A stretch of DNA of 64,000 nt, taken from assembly GCA_026120185.1 (NCBI GenBank), contig JANUWF010003367.1, positions 2,519,228-2,583,227 on the forward strand, written 5' to 3'. Below, in pieces: positions 56,381 through 64,000 of this stretch. The notes under the pieces were generated by a model that worked only from the letters and a program-made list of their open reading frames with translations, searched no databases and was not told the DNA's origin. Source of the stretch: Voacanga thouarsii. Lineage: Eukaryota > Streptophyta > Magnoliopsida > Gentianales > Apocynaceae. The number at the start of each line of letters is the position of its first letter. Position 1 is the first letter of the stretch. The position numbers were made by a program, and so were the translations under genes.

Positions 56381-58144
56381 TGTTGGAATATATGCCTTCT
56401 AATTTATCTTATGTAATATTAAATAAAGAATTTATTCTCAAAATTTATTTGTGAATTTATATTTTATTTGTATACGATTTTCATTTGGAAAGAATCCATT
56501 GTGTTTAAGTAAGTGATCCATGTGAATGATGATCTTTCACAGTGAGGTATGGATCACGGGTTACTTAACACATAAATGTTTGTTCTTAACCGATTGATGA
56601 GAATGAGAATCTCATCATGTCTAGATTATTATGTTATGAATTCCAAATAGGGAATGACTTACCTTTAGTTAGTGAGTAGTCCACTCATTTCATAGCATGA
56701 GCGTATTTCGAATACGTAGAACAGGACCTGTAATAGTAGTTTCTAAAAGTACTATTTAAAAGAAATTCAGACTATTACTGCTACAACGTGGACTAATACT
56801 CTACCGCTTGAGTATGAATTGGTAGTCTGACAAAACTAGAAGCATATATTTTGATAAACTGTAGTTGAGGTTCTTTCGTATAACCAATATACTTGTATGT
56901 TGGGTATATGTGACTAGTTAGTTAAGATAGACTTGTATAAGATAGCTTCTACACTATATCGCCCATTGTGACTGTTCAAATGATCTAATTATCCAGGACC
57001 CTGGGGAACATGACTTAGATGTTTAGTTTAGGGTAGCTTCCTTGAAAAGTGAAAACATTCCAGAAGTTATGGATTATTGGACTGGAGGTCTAAGAATGGT
57101 AGATGTCTATTAGAGAGGTATTAGAATACTCTTCCTCTTTAATTGCATAGCGATGCGTAGAGGAGTATTTAGTCATTATACTTGTAGGTCGAAGACTTTG
57201 CTAACGAAACATTGACCTTAGGGTGAATATTTTCTTATGGTGATATTATAAATTATTTAAAATACAAAATATAACTATTTATATAACAAGAGTATTTTGA
57301 TCATTTTAGTAGCCAAGGCGATGTGTCTTTTGGTCCCCAGAATGGCCCTTAAGTCATGAAAGATTTTGGTTAAGAATGGTCTATTTGGGCTTGTTAATTA
57401 TTTATTGGGTTATTTAATAAAATCCAAAAAATAAATAATTGATATTTATTATTTATGGGTATTCAAACCCAAGAATAAATAATTTTTCTGGTCCAATTGA
57501 ACACAAATGGATACTCTCTCGAGTAATGATTCAAATGAATGAGAAAATGAATTGCAGTGCTCTTTCCTTTTGATTTGTACTAATGGAGCTTTTATTTTTT
57601 TAAATCAAAGTCCTATTTGTTTTTAATCCACTAATGGAGCTTTTGTTTTTTTAAAATCAAAGTGCTATTTCCTTTTGTTATGCTCTAGTGGAGCTTTTGA
57701 GTTTTAAATCAAAAAGCCTTCCTTTTGTTATGATTAGTGGAGCTTTTGATTTTTGAAATCAAAGAGAAGAAAAGGAATATAAGAGCACTTGGTTGTTCAT
57801 TTCTCGTAAGTGTATTTTTGGTGATTCATATGTAACAGAGTTTTGTGTGATTCATTTGCAAGAGAGCTCTTGGTTGTTTCTAAAGAGCCCTTGGTTGTTT
57901 ATAATAAAATCAAAGAGAAAGCTTTGTTGAAGCTTTCACCAAAGTTTATCAAAACCTAATCTTCAAACTTTCACCAACTGTATTACAAGTACCATTTCAG
58001 AAGATTAAAAGTTTCGCGTGAATGAGACGCAGTAGACGTTTGCAAGGACGTAATCCACTAGTCTCAAATATTCTTATACAGACATCTACACCAGTGCAAA
58101 GAGGACCATCTAATCAAAGAGGTAAATTTTTCGTTATCCTAACA
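56381..58144 (+). mobile_element. Copia solo LTR nested in the chromovirus-like LTR
   Basis: Starts TGTTGGAATATATGCC and ends TATCCTAACA. It shares blocks with 53776-55463 and the end style of 36494-38018. Length 1764 bp, with no internal region. A 5 bp target duplication is not evident (AAATC vs TGCTT), so one border may be shifted or the site rearranged. Confidence 0.68.
57555..57775. repeat. Minisatellite, ~57 bp unit, four copies
   Basis: Each unit has AGTGGAGCTTTTG, TTTTTAAATCAAAG and CTATTTCCTTTTGTTATG variants. It lies in the nested copia LTR, just before its presumed transcribed part. Confidence 0.75.
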
Positions 58145-58194
58145 TGCTTTCATTTTCATGATTTTTACCATTTCAAGCCTTTAAAATCATCATA

Positions 58195-58210
58195 AGAACG
58201 TCTATAAATA
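58195..58210 (+). promoter_or_regulatory. TATA box of the chromovirus-like LTR
   Basis: TCTATAAATAGAAC at about 58200 lies just upstream of a purine-only leader, the usual arrangement of an LTR promoter. Confidence 0.5.
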
Positions 58211-58211
58211 G

Positions 58212-58433
58212 AACTAAGGGGAAGGACCGAAACAAGAGAGGAAAAGAAGAGGGAAATTGAAGAAAGAGATAGGGAGGCCAAGAAGGAAAAGAAAAGAGAA
58301 AAGAAGAAGGAAATAGGGAGAAAGAGAGGGGAAACCGAGAGGAAGAAAGGAAAAGGAAGGAAAAAGAAAGAAAGAGAAAAGAGAGAGAAAGAAATGGAGA
58401 GAAACTAAGAAAAAAAAAAAGAACAGAGATAAA
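58212..58433 (+). repeat. Polypurine tract, ~220 bp
   Basis: Almost only A and G on the plus strand (GAAAAGAAGAGGGAAATTGA, GGAAAAAGAAAGAAAGAG and similar). This is potential triplex-forming DNA. The opposite-strand open frame (Phe/Ser-rich) is an artefact. Confidence 0.8.
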
Positions 58434-58552
58434 GAAGTAGTAACTTTGGAGATTGATTTTGCTCAAGCATTTATGTGAGCTTGACTCGAGATTTACAAAG
58501 AAAATGAGGTGAGTCTATTTTAATAGGAGTTCATATGGGGCGACGTGTTACA

Positions 58553-58812
58553 CTAACTACTAATCAATTTAGTTATCAACTTGTTATTGGTACCTACAAC
58601 ATCCTGCCTTGCCAACCAAAGTTCATCTCGTGATTCTCTGCATTCTCTTTCTTTGCCTCTCGACAATCGCCTCTGTCTCCTCCTCATGCTCCCTAGTCGC
58701 AGCCGTTGCATCAGGGATAGGTTCCATGATATAGAAATGGACCTCCAATCCATGTTGATGAGCAGAGAGCTCTATCTCTGCCTTATCCTTGACATATCTT
58801 TCAACACAGACC
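58553..58812 (-). other. Unassigned DNA with open minus-strand stretch
   Basis: The minus strand is open through about 58790-58640 (KAEIELSAHQHGLEVHFYIM, then EPIPDATAATREHEEETEA), with amphipathic, charged content. I do not recognise it; it may be a gene scrap between two retroelements. Confidence 0.3.
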
Positions 58813-59085
58813 TATTGGAATAAAAATTATTTTATAGGAGAATTTCACTCTAGGAGGAGGGGAGTTTTTTAGTTATAGTCTTCAATATCAGTTTTCCTCA
58901 CTCACTAAACTCAAGATTACGTAGCAATTTATAGATCATTTCATACAACTATTAGACTACCCAAGACTCCTTGGTTATAAAACATTGACTTTCAAACTAA
59001 AACTTTCAAACTAGTGACTCTTGCATTTTCTAATGAAACCAGAACTTCTAGACATAGACAATAAATGCATGTTTAACATTTAACA
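58813..59085 (-). repeat. Probable 3' LTR of the minus-strand copia family A
   Basis: In minus orientation it starts TGTTAAATG immediately after the purine tract AACAAGGGGG (59086-59095) and ends near TTTTTATTCCAATA. It is about 270 bp. No second LTR is in the window, so borders are estimated. Confidence 0.55.
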
Positions 59086-59232
59086 CCCCCTTGTTAAATA
59101 TGACATTTATCAACACCAAGCAAACTTCTTAATTCTTTGAAAATGTCGATTCTGAGGGCTTTAGTAAAAATATCTTCCACTTGATCTTGAGACTTCACAT
59201 GCTTTAGTTGAACAACCTTGTCTGCAACTCAT

Positions 59233-59680
59233 TCATGCACAAAATGAAATCTGGTGCCTGCTTCTTTCATGAAACACTGGGTTTTTTGCTAAGGCAATGG
59301 CTGATTTGTTGTCCAGCAAAACTTCAGTAGGATCCTTTTGTGCTAAGTGTAATTCTTTCAGAAGACTTCTTAGCCAGATTGCTTGAGTCACACAAAAACT
59401 AAGAGCAGCATATTCTACTTCACAAGTTGACAAAGACACAATAGGTTGTTTCTTCGAGCTCCAAGAAAAAGCATACTTCCTAAGTAAAACACAAACCCAG
59501 TGGTACTTCTTTGATTGTCAACATCTCCGGCCCAATCACTGTCACAGAAATCTCTAAGTCTAAAATCATTAAAGGTAGTGTAATATAACCCAAAATCAAG
59601 AGTACCTTTAAATGTGCTGTGAAATCCTCTTTGCAGCCTTTAGATGCACTATTGTTGGCACCTCTATATAATGACTAACA
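59233..59680 (-). pseudogene. Family A copia RNase H
   Basis: The C-terminal part has MSLSTCEVEYAALSFCVTQA, IWLRSLLKELHLAQKDPTEV and LLDNKSAIALAKNPVFHERS, the copia RNase H core. The preceding segment is broken by stops. Confidence 0.82.
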
Positions 59681-59683
59681 AGT

Positions 59684-60507
59684 CTAACTCCAAATACTAC
59701 ATCTGGCCTTATGGAGGTTAAATACCTCAAGCTTCCAACTAAACTCCGAAACGACTTTGTTACTCTTATAATTTCTAGTCAATTTGATTCCATATGCCAC
59801 TGGAGTATTAATAGGATTGCAACTACTCATGTTGAACTTCTTCAGAACTTCTTTAGCAAAATTTTCTTGTGAAATAAAAACTCCTTCTGCTTGCTTCACT
59901 TCCATCCCGAGATAGTAGGACATAAGTCCTAAATTTGTCATCTCAAATTCGCGATTCATAGAGCCTTTAAATTCTTCAAACATACTTAGGTTGTTGCTTG
60001 TAAAAATTAAATCATCTACATACAAGCAAACAAGCAAAATTCCACTGCCACTCACCTTCATGTAGAGAGCATGTTCATAAGGACATTTGAGAAACCATTT
60101 TCTTGGAAGTATTTGTCAATTCTGCAATTCTAAGATCTCGGTGTTTGTTTTACCTCGTATAGAGATTTCTTCAATTTAAGCACCTTGTCTTCACATCCTT
60201 TTACAACATAGCCCGGAGGTTGCTCTATATAAACCTCTTCTTCAACATAACCATTAAGAAATGCCAATTTTACATCCATTTGAAAAATCTTCCACTTGTT
60301 CTCTGCTACCAAAGAAATAATCAACCTTATGGTCTCTAAACGGGCAACAGGAGCAAAGACTTCTTCATAATCAATGCCTTGGCGTTGCTTATACCCTTTT
60401 GCCATGAGCCTCGCTTTGTATCCTTCCACCTCTCCTTTTGAATTTTTCTTTGTTTTGAATATCCATTTAACTCCAATGGCAGCATGTTCTTTAGGAAGAT
60501 TTGCCAA
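59684..60507 (-). pseudogene. Family A copia reverse transcriptase
   Basis: [60 protein letters not shown] and [13 protein letters not shown], then a stop and one-base shift near 60130-60060. It resumes as LLVCLYVDDLIFTSNNLSMF with the YVDD box, LMSYYLGMEVKQ and VLKKFNMSSCNPINTPVAYG. Catalytic residues are kept, but the frame is broken. Confidence 0.85.
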
Positions 60508-60801
60508 ATTCTAAGTATTGTTCTTCTTAATGGCTCTCATTTCTTCATTCATAGTTTTTCTCCACCTTGCATCCAACATAGGCTTCATTCATAGACAAAA
60601 AAATGTAGCATTATCAATTCTTTCAGTTTCTAGATATATATCTTCCGGCCTTCTTATACCTAGGGGCCTTCCACTTGAGTTTTCATCAGAAGAACATCTT
60701 TCTCCATGAGATGATGGTGATGGTAGAGGAGTGATGAAGTCTTATCTTTCTTCATAGTCTGCCTCTTCCTCAAAGAAAGGAAGAGAATCATAATTTTCTC
60801 C

Positions 60802-61700
60802 TTAAACTTGCCAATCCCAAGCAGCTTTCTCATCAAAATAGACATCTCTACTGATAAACACCTTCCCATCACTTGGATTGTAGAGCTTGTATCCTTTTGT
60901 CCTTGAATCATAGCTAATGAACACACATTTTTTACTCATACCATCAAGCTTGGACCATTTTTCCTCAGCTACATGAGCAAACGCTACACATCCAAATACC
61001 TTCAAGTGAGATAATGATGGCTTTTTTTCACTCCATGCTTCAAGTGGTGTCATGTTGTCAACAACTCTTGTTGTACATGTATTCAATAAATAAACTACAC
61101 AATCAACAGCTTGTGCCCAAAATTATTTTGGCATCTTTTTCGTCTTCACCATACTTCTTGCCATGTTGAGAACAGTTCGGTTCTTTCTTTCCATGACACC
61201 ATTCTGTTGTGGTGATCAAGAAGCAACCAAGAAATGACGGGCCCATTAGCATTACAAAATTCTTGAAACTCCTTAGAAGTGAACTCACCTCCTTTATCTG
61301 ATCTTATGGCTTGAATTTTAAATCCACTCTCTTTTTCTACAAGTGCTTTAAAATTCTGGAAATATTTGAATACCTCTGATTTTTCTTTAAGGAAGTTAAC
61401 CCTTGTTTTTCTACTATACTCGTCAATGAATAAGAGAAAATATTTGTTCTTACCAAAAGAACTTGGACAGATTGGCCCATAGACATCAATGTGGATTAAT
61501 TGGAGAGGTCTTGAAGTTCTTGATTGTGACTCTTTTGGAAAGCACTTCCTTGATTGTTTGCCAAGAAGAAAACCTTCACAAAGATTATTGGGCTGCACAA
61601 TAAATGACATACCATACACCATTCGTTTGCTGGCCATCGTTTTAAGTCCACTAAAATTTAAGTACCCCAATCTCAAATGCCACAACCATTAGGAGTCTAT
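60802..61700 (-). pseudogene. Family A copia integrase
   Basis: WHLRLGYLNFSGLKTMASKR, LCEGFLLGKQSRKCFPKES, LIHIDVYGPICPSSFGKNKY, IRSDKGGEFTSKEFQEFCN, then a frameshift past the NRTVLN region. The C-terminal part at 61086-60802 has TPLEAWSEKKPSLSHLKVFG, GYKLYNPSDGKVFISRDVYF and DEKAAWDW. The first two catalytic Asp residues are visible; the Glu region is frameshifted. Confidence 0.82.
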
Positions 61701-61739
61701 GTAACAGGTTGATAAATATTTCACTACATCTGCCAAGGG

Positions 61740-62283
61740 CACCTTTGCAATTACCCTTCCTATGTCATCTTTCAAAAACAAACTACAACCTTTTGTAAAG
61801 AAAACATATCTTTTTTCTAATAGTTGCCCAAACATAAAATATTACATTTCATTTTTGAACCATAATAAACATTTGAAATAAATTGATGGCTTCCATCTTT
61901 CAAACGTATCAAGATCTTACCTTTTCCTTTTACAACAATTTTGGAAGAATCCCCAAAATTGATATTTCCATAGACTTTCTCATCAAGCTAAATGAATAGA
62001 TCTTTGTTACCACACATGTGATTGCTTGCTCTAGTATGAAAGCACCAGACATGCTTCTCTCTTTGCTTCTCATCGTTATAGGCTATCAAGAGAGTGGACT
62101 CCACTTCTTCATTCTTTTCCTCACGAGAAAGATTAGCCTTTACATCATCTTTAAATCCACTTTTACACTCCCATGAATAATGACCAAGTTCATGACAAGT
62201 ATAGTATTTTTCTTGAGATTTATCATACCATTTTTTAGATGGCCTTACTCCTCTTCTTCCACGTCCTCTTTTGGTGCAGAATG
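61740..62283 (-). pseudogene. Family A copia gag zinc knuckle and protease
   Basis: YTCHELGHYSWECKSGFKDD is the CCHC knuckle with the first Cys replaced by Tyr. The protease region reads CFHTRASNHMCGNKDLF where a D-T-G triad is expected, so the catalytic Asp and Gly are lost (HTR). VYGNINFGDSSKIVVKGKGK and ILIRLKDGSHQFISNVYYG follow, with an in-frame stop between. Confidence 0.75.
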
Positions 62284-62611
62284 GTGATAATATTTAAATT
62301 AATATGGCCAAGTCTAAGATGCCATAAGAGAGTCTCATTAATAGGAGATAACTTAATGCGTTTGTTAGATTCAGTATGATATAATAAACTGTTGGTAGGT
62401 TTCAAAATATACAGATCATTATTTAAATATTCATGACATATCAAAGAGTTATTCAAAAATATCTTTACTGATAATTTATAAAATTTAACATAATATTTTT
62501 GTTTGAATAACAAAGAAACCGAAATCAAATTTCAATAAATATCGAGAACATAATAACAATTTTTAAAACCAAATGTTTATTATTAAAATAAAGATAAACA
62601 TCTCCAACAAG
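62284..62611 (-). pseudogene. Piece of a different copia family (protease/GAG-pre-integrase) inside the family A mosaic
   Basis: Closely matches 26440-26770 of the second copia element: [54 protein letters not shown] and LLYHTESNKRIKLSPINETL, then LWHLRLGHINLN. Upstream it is fused to family A RT (LKKA); downstream it passes straight into the family A zinc-knuckle region. It retains the TGG codon that is TGA at 26734. Confidence 0.85.
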
Positions 62612-63970
62612 AGCTTTCTTCAATTTAAGCACCTTGTCTTCACATCCTTTCACAACATAGCCCGGAGGTTGCTCAATATAAACCTCTTCTTCAAGATAAC
62701 CATTAAGAAATGCCGATTTTACATCCATTTGAAGAATCTTTCACTTGTTCTCTGCTACCAAAGAAATAATCAACCTTATGGTCGCTAAATGGGCAGCAGG
62801 AGCAAAGACTTTCTTCATAATCAATGCCTTGGCGTTGCTTATACCCTTTTGCCATGAGCCTCGCTTTGTATCCTTCCACATCTTCTTTTGAATTTTTCTT
62901 TGTTTTGAATATCCATTTGACTCCAATGGCAGCATGTTCTTTGGAAAGATTTGCCAACTCCCAAGTATTGTTCTTTTCAATGGCTCTTATTTCTTCATTC
63001 ATGATTTTTTCTCCACCTTTCATCCAGCATAGGCTCCAAATTTGCAAAAAGACAAAAAAATATAACATCATCAATTCTTTCAGTTTCTCGGTATATATCT
63101 TCCAACCTTCTTGTACCTAGGGGCATTCCACTTGAGCTTTCATCAGAAGAACCTCTTTCTCCATGAGATGATGGTGATGGTGGAGTAGTGCTGAAGTCTT
63201 ATCTTTCTTCATAGCCTACCTCTTCCTCAAAGAAAGGAAGAAAATCATAATTTTCTCCTTAAACTTGCCAATCCCAAGCAGCTTCTTCATCAAAATAGAC
63301 ATCTCTACTAATAAACACCTTCCCATCACTTAGATTGTAGAGCTTGCATCCTTTTGTACTTGAATCATAGCCAATGAACACACGCTTTTTACTTATATAA
63401 TCAAACTTGGACTGTTTTCCCTCAGGTACATAAGCAAACGCTACGCATCCAAACACCTTCAAGTGAGATAATGATGGCTTTTTTCCACTCCGTGCTTCAA
63501 GTGGTGTCATGTTGTCAACAGCTCTTGTTGTACATGTATTCAATAAATAAATTGCACAGTCAACAGCTTGTGCCCAAAATTCTTTTAGCATCTTTTTCGT
63601 CTTCATCATGCTTCTTGCCATGTTGAGAACAGTTCGTTCTTCCTTTCCATGATGCTATTCTATTGTGGTGATCTAGAAGCAGCCAAGAAATGACGGACCC
63701 ATTAGCATTACAAAATTTTTGAAACTCCTTAGAAGTGAACTCACCTCCTCTATCTGATCTTATGGCTTGAATGTGACTCTTTTGGAATGCACTTCCTTGA
63801 TTGTTTGCCAAGAAGAAAACCTTCACAAAGTTTATTAGGTTGCATAATAAAGGCATACTATACACCATTCGTTTGCTGGCCATCGTTTTAAGTCCACCAA
63901 AATTTAAGTACCCCAATCTTAAATGCCACAACCATGAGGAGTCTGTGTAACAAGTTGATAAGCATTTCAC
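62612..63970 (-). pseudogene. Copia family A, copy 2 (integrase to RT), minus strand
   Basis: Near-duplicate of copy 1. From 63970 it has WLWHLRLGYLNFGGLKTMAS, a deleted integrase core (FQKSHIQAIRSDRGGEFTSK), ARSMMKTKKMLKEFWAQAVD and CAIYLLNTCTTRAVDNMTPL. It continues with [40 protein letters not shown] and [18 protein letters not shown]. It ends in [24 protein letters not shown] at the mosaic junction, so palm and YVDD are missing. A frameshift occurs at DYEESLCSC. Confidence 0.82.
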
Positions 63971-64000
63971 TGCATCTATTTGAATGGGTAACAGGAATAG

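Larger units (their letters stand above)
55720..58552 (+). repeat. Chromovirus-like gypsy LTR, interrupted by a copia LTR
   Basis: Starts TGTAACACCCTTCCC after a purine tract and ends GACGTGTTACA (58552), giving TGTAACA/TGTTACA ends typical of Tekay/Del-type chromovirus LTRs. The copia LTR at 56381-58144 splits it. The distal part has a TATA box and a long purine tract. Only this one LTR of the element is in the window. Confidence 0.62.
59086..62283 (-). mobile_element. Copia family A, copy 1 (gag end to RNase H), minus strand
   Basis: Ordered remnants from 62283 down: gag zinc knuckle, protease, GAG-pre-integrase, integrase, RT and RNase H, then purine tract and LTR. There are several stops and frameshifts. 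Its upstream end joins a piece of another copia family at about 62283. Confidence 0.82.

Noticed and set aside
58173..58466. Minus-strand Phe/Ser-rich 97-codon frame resembling a membrane protein
   Set aside because: It is the complement of the polypurine tract; hydrophobicity is a by-product of TTC/TTT codons.

Overview
The window reads as AT-rich nuclear DNA of a flowering plant, most likely a eudicot. The evidence is the mix of plant-type CACTA, Mutator, Helitron, Ty1/copia and Ty3/gypsy elements, intron-bearing fragments of plant genes (ankyrin/PGG-type, ERD6-like sugar transporter, F-box), and long AT-rich spacers. I could not identify the species. I find no intact host gene. Nearly everything recognisable is a transposable element or its wreckage, as expected of repeat-rich, possibly heterochromatic, chromatin.

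Layout. (1) 673-12842 is one full-length CACTA (En/Spm) element with a TGA target duplication. It has palindromic GC-rich subterminal arrays at both ends and two decayed minus-strand transposase genes (TNP2-type 8524 to ~4950, Transposase_24/TNPA-type 3967 to ~2310). Similar ~210 bp blocks lie upstream of each gene, and there is a G-rich block and a 3-copy ~197 bp tandem repeat. (2) 13169-19557 looks like a Helitron, with a 3' hairpin, CTAG and host T. It carries exon-intron fragments of an ankyrin gene, an ERD6-like transporter and probably a third gene, all on the plus strand. (3) 19688-24450 is a two-LTR Ty1/copia element whose RT has lost the catalytic YVDD segment. (4) ~25300-30957 is a second copia element with long ORFs and a 3' LTR but no visible 5' LTR. 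(5) 32443-32676 is a MITE, and ~32785-34640 a badly eroded minus-strand copia.

(6) 35453-42158 is a minus-strand Ty3/gypsy-type element with no recognisable pol. Its 3' LTR is interrupted by a copia solo LTR (36494-38018, TSD AAATT), and the whole sits against a broken copia pol (42164-43030). (7) 43588-44390 has hAT-like ends. 44532-45567 is a small non-autonomous CACTA element (TSD AGA) containing a tRNA-like/SINE-like block. 45885-46570 is a tandem array with poly-G tracts. (8) 47981-48307 is an isolated exon 1. (9) 50783-52060 is a Pack-MULE with 340 bp TIRs, a 9 bp TSD and an F-box gene fragment. (10) 52676-53775 is an unclassified element with ~100 bp inverted ends. It is followed by a 1.7 kb copia LTR (53776-55463) and a chromovirus-like LTR (55720-58552) that is itself split by another copia LTR. 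(11) 58813-63970 holds minus-strand copia copies of one family, joined through a 0.33 kb piece of a different copia family into a mosaic.

Functionally there is no host pathway to reconstruct. The genes present are transposition functions (transposase, gag, protease, integrase, RT/RNase H), almost all disabled. The biologically interesting content is structural: gene capture by two different transposon classes, nested insertions with preserved target duplications, and a chimeric retroelement junction.
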